DNA from: Prolixibacteraceae bacterium
GTDB lineage: Bacteria > Bacteroidota > Bacteroidia > Bacteroidales > Prolixibacteraceae
NCBI GenBank assembly: GCA_028377305.1
Contig: JAONJW010000003.1
Location: 1 to 64,000 of the forward strand
Direction: 5' to 3'
Length of the DNA: 64,000 bases
This document shows, piece after piece, positions 15,730 through 25,535 of the stretch. Each line of letters begins with the position of its first letter. Position 1 is the stretch's first letter. The notes beneath the pieces were generated by a model. That model was not told where the DNA came from. It did not search any database and was given only the letters and a program-made list of their open reading frames with translations. Both the position numbers and the translations under genes were made by a program.

Positions 15730-17607
15730 TTAGAACCCGTGACTATAGAAAACAAGTTCGGCATCTGTGAAAGTTTGCATCTTATCTCTGACTTGTTTGT
15801 TCATAGGAATAGTTTCTGTAATGTGCTTTTTGTATGAATATAGTTGCTCATTTTTATGATGTTTATCTGACTCTAGTACATACTGTTTCCCGATGGTATA
15901 ACATCTACCTTCTGGAGTAGTGCTATAGGCAAACTCTCTTTTTGTCTTATTCAGATCATATCCCAATGTCGTGTTGGTGTAGTTAACCTTTAGATGACCT
16001 AATAACGTAGGATACACATCGAGCTGAGATGCGATGTCTTTACAAGCTTGGGGTTGTATCTCTCCCGAAGGATCCCAAATTATAAAAGGGATATGAAATC
16101 GATCCATCTTGTCAGATGATTTGTTCCATATTACACCATGGTCGGCTACAAATGCAAAGATGGTGTTTTGAAACCAAGGTTGCTCAGAAGCTTGGTCAAT
16201 AAGTTGGCTAATGGACCAATCAGCATAAGAGACTACCTGTTGATCTTTATCGCCTTTCTTGACTTTGTAGTAGTCTGGGACCAGCTTAGGTTCGTGGTCA
16301 CTAATGGTTATGAATGTGGCAAAAAAAGGAGATTTATTCTTGTTATATATTTTGTTGATATGATCAACTCCAAATCGAAATAGGTAGTCATCGGGCACTC
16401 CCCAAACAGAGTTAATTCGTGCCTTTGTCTCGTAATTCTTTTCAGAGTAAACTTCATTGTATGTATTAGACAAAGCAAAACCACGCATGTTGTCAAATTC
16501 TTCATTGTGAGGAATGAAGAAAAGGTTGTAATAACCTTGCTTACTCAATGCATTGGGTAGCCCATCAAATTTAGGGTCGACACTATTTTTTAATTGATTC
16601 AGATTAAAAAGAGATGGGGCACTGCCTAAAATCCCCGCCACACCATAATGGGTCATAGGTCCCACACTATACATGTTATCATACACTTCAGAAACGGTCG
16701 ACAAGCTGTCAAGAAATGGAGTTAGTTCAAGTTTGGAACCAAATCTCCCCATCTTTTGGCAGGACATGCTTTCCATAATCACTAGCACCAAATTCTTCTT
16801 CGCTTTGTCATCAGTATGAAAAGTGGTAGGTCTGCCCATATCAGGATGGTTTTGTTTTATAATCCGTTTTGCTATTCTCTTGCGACACATCTTAACCTTG
16901 TGTTTCTTTTTATAGAACTTGAATGTCTTGATGATGCTGAAAGTAGGGTCTACAGCAACATGTCCAAGAAACGAGTCGTTGCAGAAATTACAATAGTATA
17001 GCGTTAATGGATGTCGTTTCTTTAGGTGCCCTCGAATACCGGTAAATAATCCCAACGTGACGATTATAACCATAATGATAGTCTTAATCGCTCCATAAGT
17101 TATTGGATTGAACTCATAGGCATAAACCTTTTTTAAGAGAAGATAAAATATCACCATAGCAATCAAAGATGCAATTAGATATATGCAATATGTAGGTGTG
17201 TATACCAACATCAAAAGAGAGGTGGCAGATGGATCAATTGCATCAAATATCTGTGCAGATAAGGGGAATCTAAAATGTAGAAAATAAGGAATATTCCCGA
17301 TGTGCAATATGATCGATATCCCAATCATCACATAGTAGTAGAAGAATAAAATACGATTTAAAATATCACTCTTCTTCCTAAACAGATATTGAACAAGATA
17401 ACATAGAAGTGGAAGAATAGATAAGATCGAAATATACCATACGCTAAATCGGAGGTGTGTAACGAAAGACATTAACACATCCCATAGGGATGATGTTTCT
17501 GCAGTTAGATGATAAAAGTGGAGGTAGAAAACCCCATCTAAAATAAAGGATACAATGACTCCAAGTATGAATACATACAAGCCATTTAATTGAATGCTTT
17601 TTCTCAT
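15730..17607 (-). CDS. LTA-synthase-like membrane sulfatase/phosphoglycerol transferase family protein
   Basis: A 625-residue protein with about five N-terminal transmembrane helices (residues of about 10-190), then a periplasmic alkaline-phosphatase-superfamily domain. That domain begins KKNLVLVIMESMSCQKMGRFGSKLELTPFLDSL (metal-binding Glu), has the probable nucleophile Thr in SVGPMTHYGVAGILGSAPS, and has metal ligands in ISDHEPK and FVADHGVIW. Relatives include LtaS and the OpgB/MdoB phosphoglycerol transferases. In Bacteroidota these are thought to modify envelope glycans or lipids with phosphoalcohol groups. The substrate here is unknown. It is a single gene with long non-coding DNA upstream. 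Confidence 0.85.
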   Translation of the reverse strand: MRKSIQLNGLYVFILGVIVSFILDGVFYLHFYHLTAETSSLWDVLMSFVTHLRFSVWYISILSILPLLCYLVQYLFRKKSDILNRILFFYYYVMIGISIILHIGNIPYFLHFRFPLSAQIFDAIDPSATSLLMLVYTPTYCIYLIASLIAMVIFYLLLKKVYAYEFNPITYGAIKTIIMVIIVTLGLFTGIRGHLKKRHPLTLYYCNFCNDSFLGHVAVDPTFSIIKTFKFYKKKHKVKMCRKRIAKRIIKQNHPDMGRPTTFHTDDKAKKNLVLVIMESMSCQKMGRFGSKLELTPFLDSLSTVSEVYDNMYSVGPMTHYGVAGILGSAPSLFNLNQLKNSVDPKFDGLPNALSKQGYYNLFFIPHNEEFDNMRGFALSNTYNEVYSEKNYETKARINSVWGVPDDYLFRFGVDHINKIYNKNKSPFFATFITISDHEPKLVPDYYKVKKGDKDQQVVSYADWSISQLIDQASEQPWFQNTIFAFVADHGVIWNKSSDKMDRFHIPFIIWDPSGEIQPQACKDIASQLDVYPTLLGHLKVNYTNTTLGYDLNKTKREFAYSTTPEGRCYTIGKQYVLESDKHHKNEQLYSYKKHITETIPMNKQVRDKMQTFTDAELVFYSHGF

Positions 17608-18750
17608 TAAGTTATTTATAGTGTGTATTATGTAAAGTTAAATAAAGAATATATTTATTCAAATTTATAAGGGTGCTCCTTCAATTATTATTCAGTGAAA
17701 TACCACAGAGAGATCTGTCAATCGAAAGATGTTTTTGACTTGACTAGAGTTTGTATTTGTGGTATAATAAATACACTAAGAGTGCAAGGAAGGGTCGAAT
17801 AAACGCATGAGACATCTATAGGTTCTTATCTAGTTCTTCTTCTTTTCTTTATAAACAACTTTATATTAGCTCGTTGCCTGCTTGATTTGTTGTGGGGGTA
17901 ATATTCTAAAGAATGATTACTTATATAGTCTACCACGGATTCAAATAACCTTCATAATTCTTTGATAAGTGATTGCTAGGGGGTCTCTTCGTCTTTTATC
18001 TGTGGTATGTCCATGCTCCCTCCATGGTTTAACCATCAATTTCGGGGTATCGATGGTTAAACCATGGAGGGAGCATGGACATACCATGGACAAAGTCCTG
18101 AGGAAACACTTGTTAGAGTATAAGCAAATAGCTAGGGGGAGGGGGATAAATGGGTAGTGTAAATTTTACACCGTCGATAAATGGAATTGAGGTCTGATTT
18201 GATTTATTTGGTGATGGTGTATTGGGCTCTTGATTGATGTTTATTTTTACGTTTAACTAAAACTTGTCTTTTCTTTGTGTTTGTCGTGGTATTAGATGTG
18301 TTTGAAGAAGGAATGTTCAGGTGTTAAGGTTAATAAGAACTGTTTTTAAACATTAGGTTTTGATTATAGTGAAAGTGTAAAGAAAAATAGTGTATGTTAC
18401 AAATAGCGACTGTATTGTAGTAATGTGTAAGTGATTTTTTAAATAAAAAGTGTAAATGTAAGTGAATTGATTCTTTAACTTTTATGTTTTTTATACAATG
18501 AGTTAATTTATTGTGTGTAATTATCTCTTATTTCACTGTGCAACATGGTGTTGGGTGATAATAGTCATCTTGGTGTTGTTAAGAAAATGTTAACTTGCTC
18601 GTCCTTATCTAAAAAAATAGATAGGATATTTACCTAGGCCAATAAGAGGAATTATCTGTTTGATTTCAAGTTTATTAATTATTTTCCATTAAAAATATTT
18701 TTTGGATAGTTAATATTAATTTAATCAAAGGCATTAAAATTAAGGCTTAT
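17608..18750. other. Long gene-free region upstream of the TonB receptor operon
   Basis: More than 1.1 kb without a credible gene. The only track ORF (17969-18157) runs through an inverted repeat and is not protein-like. Contents are the 35-bp perfect inverted repeat at 18003-18086, and an upstream promoter-like pair, TTTG (18274-18277), 19 bases, TGTGTTTG (18297-18304). A nearer and better promoter follows at 18751. The region is large enough for a regulatory RNA or a long leader, but no known family was recognised. Confidence 0.55.
18003..18086. repeat. 35-bp perfect inverted repeat with 14-nt spacer
   Basis: Bases 18003-18037 and 18052-18086 are exact reverse complements (TGGTATGTCC...AACCATC against GATGGTT...GGACATACCA). 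The 14-base centre is unpaired. Each arm also contains the near-palindrome ATGGTTTAACCAT. There is no T-run, transposase or coding match. It can form a long RNA hairpin or a DNA cruciform. Confidence 0.95.
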
Positions 18751-18781
18751 TTTGCTGCCGAAATACGAAACAATATATCTG
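18751..18781 (+). promoter_or_regulatory. Bacteroidota-type promoter of the TonB receptor-lipoprotein operon
   Basis: TTTG at 18751-18754, exactly 19 bases of spacer, then TATATCTG at 18774-18781 (one mismatch to TAnnTTTG). This predicts a leader of about 130 bases before the ATG at 18916. Confidence 0.65.
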
Positions 18782-18915
18782 TTTTAATGAATTTTAATAC
18801 AGATATATATTGAGAGAGAATTATGAGACAAGTCTATACAAAGATGTGTTTCTAAAGAGAATGAAATCAAGCTTATGAGAGCTGACTAATATTTAAAACC
18901 CTTTAAATCTTGACG

Positions 18916-21492
18916 ATGAGAAGAACTGCTATTTGTTTTTATCTCCTAATCTGTTTATGCTTAACATCTTTTGCCGCTCTTGCAGATGGTGTTATTACAG
19001 GTAAAGTTGTGGATGCAACTTCTGGAGAAGAGCTAATCGGATCAACAGTAATGTTGAAAGGCACAACACGAGGTACTGCAACAACTTTTGATGGTACATT
19101 TCAGTTAAAAGCACCTGCTGGAAAACACACCTTGGTGATTAGTTACATTGGATACACAGAAATAGAGAAGAGAGTAACCATCAAAGATGGTGAAACCATT
19201 AATCTAGGACAAATTGGTTTAGAAGATGGAGCGATTGGTATTGGAGAGGTAAGTGTAATGGCGTCTGTTGCTGTTGCGCGTGAGACTCCTGTTGCGATCT
19301 CTACGATTAAGCCAGAAATTATTCAAGAGAAATTGGGATCTCAAGAGTTCCCCGAAATTCTTCGTTCAACCCCATCGGTTTATGTTACACGTTCAGGTGG
19401 TGGATATGGTGATTCTCGTATCAACTTACGTGGTTTTGATTCAAGAAACATTGCCGTTTTGATTAACGGTGTGCCAATCAATGGCATGGAGAATGGTAAA
19501 GTGTTCTGGAGTAACTGGGCTGGTTTGAGCGATGTGACTCGTTCAATGCAGGTTCAGCGTGGTCTTGGTGCTGCTAAAATTACTGTTCCTTCTGTAGGGG
19601 GTACGATTAATATTTTGACAAACACTACAGATGCGAAAAAAGGTGGTCATGTATATGTTGGCACCGGTAATGATGGTCGTCGTAAAGAGGCTATTACTTT
19701 ATCGACAGGTATGAATGAAGACGGATGGGCAGCTTCTGTCAACGTGGCACACAACACTGGTCAAGGTTGGGTTGATGCAACATCATATGATTCATGGTCT
19801 TATTTTGCCAATATTTCTAAGCGTGTAAACGATTACCACACACTATCGTTTACTGTTTTTGGTGCACCACAGGAGCATGGACAGCGTTACAATAGAATGT
19901 TGATCGAAGAGTATCAGACGATTGCAAGAAACGACTTGAAATATAACCCAGATTGGGGATACAAGCAGGGAGAGAAGTATAACTCTTCTTACAACTATTA
20001 CCATAAGCCTCAGGCGATCTTGAATCACTTCTGGACTTTGAATCCTTCTACAAATATCAGCTCTGCATTGTATGCTTCAATTGGACGTGGAGGTGGACGT
20101 CGTACTGCTGGACCAAATAGAGGTGCTTTCAACTATACGAATGAGGATTATCGTATTGATGGACAGATCAATTTCAATAAGATCATGGATGAGAATATTG
20201 CTGCAGCCAATGGAGGAAAAGAGGCACAGGCATATATGACAAACTCAATAAATAATCATGAGTGGGTAGGTTTGTTATCTAACCTTACGCATGAAATTGA
20301 TGATCGTTTGAAGTTAACAGGTGGATATGATGTCCGTTGGTATAGAGGAGTTCACTATACAGAGGTGGATGATCTATTGGGTGCAAAATTTGCAACAGAT
20401 GGAAGTGATAAAAATTTCGGTTCTAGAAATGTTGTAGAGGGTGACACGATAAGCTTCTACAATGAAGGACATATCTGGTGGGAAGGTGCCTTCACGCAGT
20501 TAGAATACTCAAACGATATTATATCAGCATTTGTTTCCGGTTCATTTTCTGCAAAACAGTACAAAAGATTAGATACTTTCAACTATGCACCTGGCGATCA
20601 GGAGACCGATTGGAATAACTTCTTTGGATATAGTGTTAAAGGTGGAGCGAATTACAATATAGATGAGTATCACAATGTATTTGTTAATACAGGATACTTT
20701 GAGCGTCAACCAGAATTTAATGCGGTATATATTGACTACCGAAATAAATTCAATGAGGGAGTGCGAAATGAGAAGGTGTTTAGTGTGGAAGTTGGTTATG
20801 GTTTCAAAAACCACTTTATGCAAGCAAACATCAATGCTTATTATACACAATGGCTAGATAAAACGGTGACGCAATCTATTCGTGATAATCAATCAGGTGA
20901 TCGCTTGACTGCAACTCTTTTGGGTGTAGATGCACTTCACAAAGGGGTAGAGTTAGATTTCCGTTTATTCCCAACTAAACAATTTACGCTTTATGGGCAA
21001 ATGTCTCTAGGGGATTGGAGATGGCAGAACGACATTAAAGATGTTCAGATTTATGACCAAGATAATAACCCATTTGGAGACCCTGTTAACCTATATATCG
21101 GTAATACTCATGTTGGAGATGCTGCTCAGTTTACATGGAGTTTGGGAGCAGATTACGAGGTGTTAGAAGGGGTGAAGATTGGTGCAGATTATCACTATTA
21201 TGGTAAGAATTATGCTTACTTCAGAGTAACAGATCGTAATGTGGATCCAGGAGAAGGATATGATAACCCAGATGCATGGCAGATGCCTAACTATGGATTA
21301 CTTGATGCAAATATCAAGTGGGACTTCAAATTCGCTGGATTGAAATCAACTCTATATGGAAAGGCTAGTAATATCCTAAATACAGAATATGTTGCAGATG
21401 CTAGTGATGGAGCAAGCCACACATGGAGAGATGCTGAAGTGTATTATGGGTTAGGTACAACTTGGTCAATGGGCCTAAAGGTTCGTTTCTAG
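18916..21492 (+). CDS. TonB-dependent receptor with CarboxypepD_reg-like domain
   Basis: From the ATG at 18916 (MRRTAICFYLL) the protein has 858 residues. The track start is a TTG six bases earlier. It has a signal peptide ending in ALA, a regulatory domain at about 25-110 (ITGKVVDATSGEELIGSTVML, HTLVISYIGY), a plug at about 125-240 (GSQEFPEILRSTPSVYVT, RINLRGFDSRNIAVLINGVPINGMENGKVFWSNW), and a large barrel ending in VRF, the usual aromatic C-terminus. It is an outer-membrane energised importer. The next gene encodes a lipoprotein that is not SusD-like, so the substrate could be something other than a glycan. The intergenic gap is 43 bases, consistent with one operon. Confidence 0.92.
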   Translation: MRRTAICFYLLICLCLTSFAALADGVITGKVVDATSGEELIGSTVMLKGTTRGTATTFDGTFQLKAPAGKHTLVISYIGYTEIEKRVTIKDGETINLGQIGLEDGAIGIGEVSVMASVAVARETPVAISTIKPEIIQEKLGSQEFPEILRSTPSVYVTRSGGGYGDSRINLRGFDSRNIAVLINGVPINGMENGKVFWSNWAGLSDVTRSMQVQRGLGAAKITVPSVGGTINILTNTTDAKKGGHVYVGTGNDGRRKEAITLSTGMNEDGWAASVNVAHNTGQGWVDATSYDSWSYFANISKRVNDYHTLSFTVFGAPQEHGQRYNRMLIEEYQTIARNDLKYNPDWGYKQGEKYNSSYNYYHKPQAILNHFWTLNPSTNISSALYASIGRGGGRRTAGPNRGAFNYTNEDYRIDGQINFNKIMDENIAAANGGKEAQAYMTNSINNHEWVGLLSNLTHEIDDRLKLTGGYDVRWYRGVHYTEVDDLLGAKFATDGSDKNFGSRNVVEGDTISFYNEGHIWWEGAFTQLEYSNDIISAFVSGSFSAKQYKRLDTFNYAPGDQETDWNNFFGYSVKGGANYNIDEYHNVFVNTGYFERQPEFNAVYIDYRNKFNEGVRNEKVFSVEVGYGFKNHFMQANINAYYTQWLDKTVTQSIRDNQSGDRLTATLLGVDALHKGVELDFRLFPTKQFTLYGQMSLGDWRWQNDIKDVQIYDQDNNPFGDPVNLYIGNTHVGDAAQFTWSLGADYEVLEGVKIGADYHYYGKNYAYFRVTDRNVDPGEGYDNPDAWQMPNYGLLDANIKWDFKFAGLKSTLYGKASNILNTEYVADASDGASHTWRDAEVYYGLGTTWSMGLKVRF

Positions 21493-21535
21493 TGATTTAA
21501 TATGGTATAATATTATTGTATAAAAAGAAAATATA

Positions 21536-22843
21536 ATGAAAAATTTTATATATACACTTCTTATTGGCGGAGCCGTTTTAACAGCATGTGATCCATTAGA
21601 AGATATCAATGATGAAGTGGAACAAAATGTTGCTGCCATGCAGCAATTACAACTAGAAAGATCATCACAAACAAAAGCTGGGGATGTTGAGAAGATGACA
21701 TTGCCAGTGGCTGATCTAGAAATGCTTAATACTAGCATTTCTGAAGATCCTAAAATGTCGAAGGATAATAAAAAACACCTAGAGAACAAAGCATATTTAG
21801 AGTCTTTCTTTGATACACAAGATCCAAAGTTAACAACGGAAGAAAGAGAAGCATTATATGCAAAATTTAATAGTATTGCGAAATATAAGTCTTTTAATGC
21901 CAACCTAGATGACAAGACAATTAGTTTAGCAATCAGTTCTATTTTAGCAAAGAATTTCTATGCAAAAGCAGGCGTATTGTTAGAAATTGTATACCCAGAA
22001 TACAATCCACTTAAAAAGAGTAATTTGGTGGATACCTACACTTTAGTGGATGAGGATTATGGTGGGAAATATACAAGCTTTAGTGACAAGGGTTATCTTT
22101 CAAATTTTGTCGCTAAGAAATATGGTGATCAAGTTTCGCAGAGAGGTGACTATGTGTTATTGTCTTATACTTGGTATGATAAACCAACAAAAGAGACTAC
22201 GAAATATAAGGATGTCCCATTTATTTATGATGGATCAACATTTATTACTCCTTCAATATTGTCTAGTGATGAATACTATGGAATGAAGCAAAGTTATGCG
22301 AATTTCAGTTCAATAGGTGATGCAGAAGCTCTAATGTCAATATATTTCACAAACAAGGATATATATGCCAAAGAAGGAGACGTTTTGGTAAAGGCCGTAA
22401 AGATCTATAAGGAAGATAACTACGCTATTGTAAGACTTAAGTATACCAATGGAGCATACCATATATTAGGAGATACAGTCTTCGCAGGAAAACATTTTGT
22501 ATACCTTCAGGGAGAGACAGCATATAAATTTAAGTGGTTGGCAATTCCTAATTACAATTTTGTAAAAGCTGATGCTGACGCTACGGTTAACAAAACTTAT
22601 AAGTTTACTGATGCTGACTATACTTTGGTTGGTAATGGTAAATATAAGAATTTTGATATGGAACCTACTCACGATATGGCTCCTGAACAAGATGAGGATA
22701 CATTCTTGAAAATGATGGGAATGGTACTTAGAATTGAGTTTGCCACAGAACCTGTTGGAACAGTTATCGAAGTAACGTATAATGAATATACAAAAGCAAC
22801 GAAGACTGTAGAGAAGAAGATTAAGCTAAAAATGACTCTATAA
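21536..22843 (+). CDS. Lipoprotein with three copies of a DY-type repeat, partner of the TonB receptor
   Basis: A 435-residue protein with a lipobox VLTAC (Cys18) followed by acidic residues (CDPLEDINDE), the pattern that directs Bacteroidota lipoproteins to the outside of the outer membrane. After a charged helical region, a motif recurs three times in diverged form: a DY or EYY start, then Y-x-F, a hydrophobic helix, a Gly-Asp or Gly-Thr turn and a V-x-Y or similar strand (YTLVDEDYGG..., LSSDEYYGMKQSY..., FTDADYTLVGNG...). Similar segments occur in other Bacteroidota lipoproteins of unknown function. It follows the receptor by 43 bases and is closed by a terminator, so the two form a two-gene system. 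A ligand-capture role is inferred. Confidence 0.75.
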   Translation: MKNFIYTLLIGGAVLTACDPLEDINDEVEQNVAAMQQLQLERSSQTKAGDVEKMTLPVADLEMLNTSISEDPKMSKDNKKHLENKAYLESFFDTQDPKLTTEEREALYAKFNSIAKYKSFNANLDDKTISLAISSILAKNFYAKAGVLLEIVYPEYNPLKKSNLVDTYTLVDEDYGGKYTSFSDKGYLSNFVAKKYGDQVSQRGDYVLLSYTWYDKPTKETTKYKDVPFIYDGSTFITPSILSSDEYYGMKQSYANFSSIGDAEALMSIYFTNKDIYAKEGDVLVKAVKIYKEDNYAIVRLKYTNGAYHILGDTVFAGKHFVYLQGETAYKFKWLAIPNYNFVKADADATVNKTYKFTDADYTLVGNGKYKNFDMEPTHDMAPEQDEDTFLKMMGMVLRIEFATEPVGTVIEVTYNEYTKATKTVEKKIKLKMTL

Positions 22844-22865
22844 AACTTGTTCTCGAATCTAATAG

Positions 22866-22901
22866 AAATGGGTTGTCTTAAATCAAGACAATCCATTTTT
22901 T
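22866..22901 (+). terminator. Intrinsic terminator of the receptor-lipoprotein operon
   Basis: A 14-bp stem, AAATGGGTTGTCTT / AAGACAATCCATTT, with one G-U pair and a 5-base loop, followed by TTTATT. It begins 22 bases after the stop codon. Confidence 0.85.
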
Positions 22902-23138
22902 ATTAGATTATAATAATTAATATTAACTACCAGTGTCTATGGTTTATGTTTAATAAGGGGCTAGTGTAGAACCCTTAGTATAACGCCTCGACTAAGGATA
23001 TCAAACTTGTATTATTGAATAACTAAAACCTCAAGGATATCGAATAAGAAATGATTGCAATTCTTATGTGTAAGGTGCAAATGGTATTTATTTACACCTT
23101 ACATTCAGGGATATTCACAATCGGTAGTGTTGATTAGA
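22902..23138. other. Intergenic region with a stem-loop after the MG2-like gene
   Basis: No gene is seen. A stem-loop, TGTAAGGTG(C)AAAT / ATTT(A)CACCTTACA, lies at 23069-23103 with one mismatch. It is placed where the minus-strand gene should terminate but lacks a clear T-run. Confidence 0.45.
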
Positions 23139-25244
23139 TTATTTTGAAACCACTAACTTACCATAGTTTGCTCCGTATTGATTTAGATCGCTTACTCCCT
23201 CTATCCGATAGAAAAGTTCATTTGGACATTTACTATCTTTGATTAGAATTGTCGCTTCTCCGTTATTATTCGTTTTTAAAGTCGGATTCCAATATAGGGT
23301 TCTTGTCTTTGTACTATTATTCCTAGAAAGAATATTGGTATTATTTATTTGATGATCTTTTGTTAAATATATAGTAGAGATCATTATTGGACATTTTGAT
23401 GGTGTTGCACCTTTATCTCTCCAAGGATTGATGTTTTGCTTGGTCTTAATGTCTTCTACTACCTTGTCGGCTTTTGCCCCATATAGAGCCACTCTTTCAG
23501 TATTACTGCCCACTAATGAGGTGCGAGATATAATCAAACTAGAGTCTATGTTTGGAAGAGATTCAAATAGATAACCATTTACTCGATATAAACTTTTAAC
23601 CTCCTTTGAAGAGGATATGGATGGATGAAGTTTACTTTGGTTTACTACTTTATAATCTTTAAACACGTTATCAAGTTCAAATAATCTTAGCGAATTGAAT
23701 TGATCATATGTAGTATGAGTTATTATATTTGTGTCGTCACTAGCGGAAGGGAAAAGGTATAGCGTCTCAACTCCTTTGGGCTTGTGTAATATGTATTTCC
23801 CATTTGCATTGGTTTTAAACCGTAAGATAGGATTTAAGTTTTTATCCGTTGCGATATAGGATACATCTCCTTTTGAAGAGTATACATCAATCACATCACT
23901 GTGAACTGTTTTACCTGTATTATGTTGTGAGTTCAGCAGGTCTGACGTGATGTAATCACTGTTTGTTTCGGACACGAGTAGTGTATTAATGTCAGGAATA
24001 TCAGAAAATGGAATAATATTATTCTCTAAGCATATGGTATTGGGAGTTGTATAGATGTATCCAAAATTGCCCATTGGATTTACTCTAGGTTTGATATGTG
24101 AGTTTAATGCAACCATTTTAGGTAGGCTTATCCTGTTGTTCTGAATTAAAGAATTATCATCACATATTGAGGCAGAGAAGTTTCCAACTACAGCTTTTCC
24201 ATGACCATCTGTAGCCTTTAATTTAACTAATGTATAGCCATCTATTTTACTCGTCTGTATCGAAAGTTTTAAATTAGGTGATTCCTTCATGTATATCTCT
24301 CTCTGTGCCACCATTTGATTGCTCGCACTCCATGCAGAGAAGTGAATCACGCCATTAATGTCTAATTCACCAGTAGGAACTGTAACCTTTGTATCTTTTG
24401 TGTCGACTATGATTTCTTTATCTAGAAGAACCTTTCCATTGATTGTAGCAATTGCTCGGATCTGTTTCTTTTGATTTGATCTGAGAACTAACATTCCTGC
24501 ACCACAATACTCAATAGCAAGGGTGTTTGGGTAGACCTTCGGTAATGGAGTTTTCATTCCATTTGAATCCACGCTATAGTATGCCTTGTTGGCTTGTGGG
24601 GTAAGGTAAAAAGATCCGATACCATCTGAATTAGTCTGATACTTTGCAACTCTCTTTCCATCAGCATCTTCGATTATTCCATGAGCTGGTATTGGATTTC
24701 TATTAGAAGTCATTGACTTTACAACAATCTTGTTCTTTACATCCGCACTTAACCAATAACCTTCTGGATAGAAAGCGACAACACCTTCTTCATTAGCTTC
24801 AATAGAATCAGGATCACCGATAGTTATTGGCACAATAGCAGAAGCATCCTGCGAACTCGCCTTAAGGTAGTATTGACCATCCTCAAGTTCTTTTGGGATA
24901 CTTATTTGAGAAGCACATATTCCATTTTCAGAACGAACGATTTGATCTACTACGGTGCTTATTCTATTTTTAATAAGTGAGATCTTAATATCTGTTTGTC
25001 CCTGGGGATCACGAATAAGCTTTCCTTGATTTAGTGTATAACAGACCACTCCAATATTTTCGCCGCTTTGGTAATAATTCCGATCTGTATGAATGGATAC
25101 TTTGATATTAGTACTACTTGGTAGGGTAGTTACAGAAGTGAGGTTTGAGGAGTTGTAGTTGTTTTTTTTTGTCTCTTTTGGGGTGGATGAATAGGCATTA
25201 AAAGTAAGAGATAATACGACCAGAAGTAGGGTATAATTGCTCAT
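23139..25244 (-). CDS. Exported MG2/macroglobulin-like protein of unknown function
   Basis: A 701-residue protein with a signal peptide (MSNYTLLLVVLSLTFNAYSS). An Ig-like MG2-type domain at about residues 50-145 (VSIHTDRNYYQSGENIGVVCYTLNQGK, GQYYLKASS) resembles the tie-like domains of alpha-2-macroglobulins and Bacteroidota proteins. A further beta-rich domain follows (VVAFYPEGYWLSADVKNKIVVKS, GIGSFYLTPQ), and the C-terminal portion carries a carboxypeptidase-like segment. No thioester motif (CGEQ) is present, so it is not a classical protease trap. Such proteins are surface or periplasmic and often sit near receptors. No partner gene is evident. Confidence 0.7.
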   Translation of the reverse strand: MSNYTLLLVVLSLTFNAYSSTPKETKKNNYNSSNLTSVTTLPSSTNIKVSIHTDRNYYQSGENIGVVCYTLNQGKLIRDPQGQTDIKISLIKNRISTVVDQIVRSENGICASQISIPKELEDGQYYLKASSQDASAIVPITIGDPDSIEANEEGVVAFYPEGYWLSADVKNKIVVKSMTSNRNPIPAHGIIEDADGKRVAKYQTNSDGIGSFYLTPQANKAYYSVDSNGMKTPLPKVYPNTLAIEYCGAGMLVLRSNQKKQIRAIATINGKVLLDKEIIVDTKDTKVTVPTGELDINGVIHFSAWSASNQMVAQREIYMKESPNLKLSIQTSKIDGYTLVKLKATDGHGKAVVGNFSASICDDNSLIQNNRISLPKMVALNSHIKPRVNPMGNFGYIYTTPNTICLENNIIPFSDIPDINTLLVSETNSDYITSDLLNSQHNTGKTVHSDVIDVYSSKGDVSYIATDKNLNPILRFKTNANGKYILHKPKGVETLYLFPSASDDTNIITHTTYDQFNSLRLFELDNVFKDYKVVNQSKLHPSISSSKEVKSLYRVNGYLFESLPNIDSSLIISRTSLVGSNTERVALYGAKADKVVEDIKTKQNINPWRDKGATPSKCPIMISTIYLTKDHQINNTNILSRNNSTKTRTLYWNPTLKTNNNGEATILIKDSKCPNELFYRIEGVSDLNQYGANYGKLVVSK

Positions 25245-25379
25245 AGGCTTAGGTTTAATGTGAATATTTAAACTGTTTGTTTTTACTGTTACTTATATAG
25301 TATATCAAAGATTATGCCGTCTTTTAACATATATTAGTCTAATCTTATTTTATCTTGATTGAATTTTAGAGGTTAAAAT

Positions 25380-25421
25380 AGGAGTCCATAAACTCTATCT
25401 ATATTGAGTTTATGGACTCCT
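25380..25421. repeat. 16-bp perfect inverted repeat in a divergent promoter region
   Basis: The arms AGGAGTCCATAAACTC and GAGTTTATGGACTCCT are exact complements around a 10-base loop. The element lies between the start codons of the MG2-like gene and the patatin gene, where no gene ends, and lacks a long T-run. It could be an operator, a leader attenuator hairpin, or the terminator of an unseen short transcript. Confidence 0.9.
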
Positions 25422-25535
25422 TGTGTGGGATTTGTTATTAGAAACTGAATAAGAATATAAGTTGTAGATTATTTGATAACTAAACATATTAGTCAAGATT
25501 GATGTTAGTTATAAGTCAATACTATAATTTGGGAT

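Noticed and set aside
18003-18086. Inverted repeat as terminal repeats of an insertion sequence or invertible promoter
   Set aside because: Only 14 bases lie between the arms, with no transposase or recombinase nearby, so neither model fits.
17969-18157. Plus-strand ORF of 62 aa in the long gene-free region
   Set aside because: Most of it is translation of the 35-bp inverted repeat and its surroundings, without a recognisable protein pattern.
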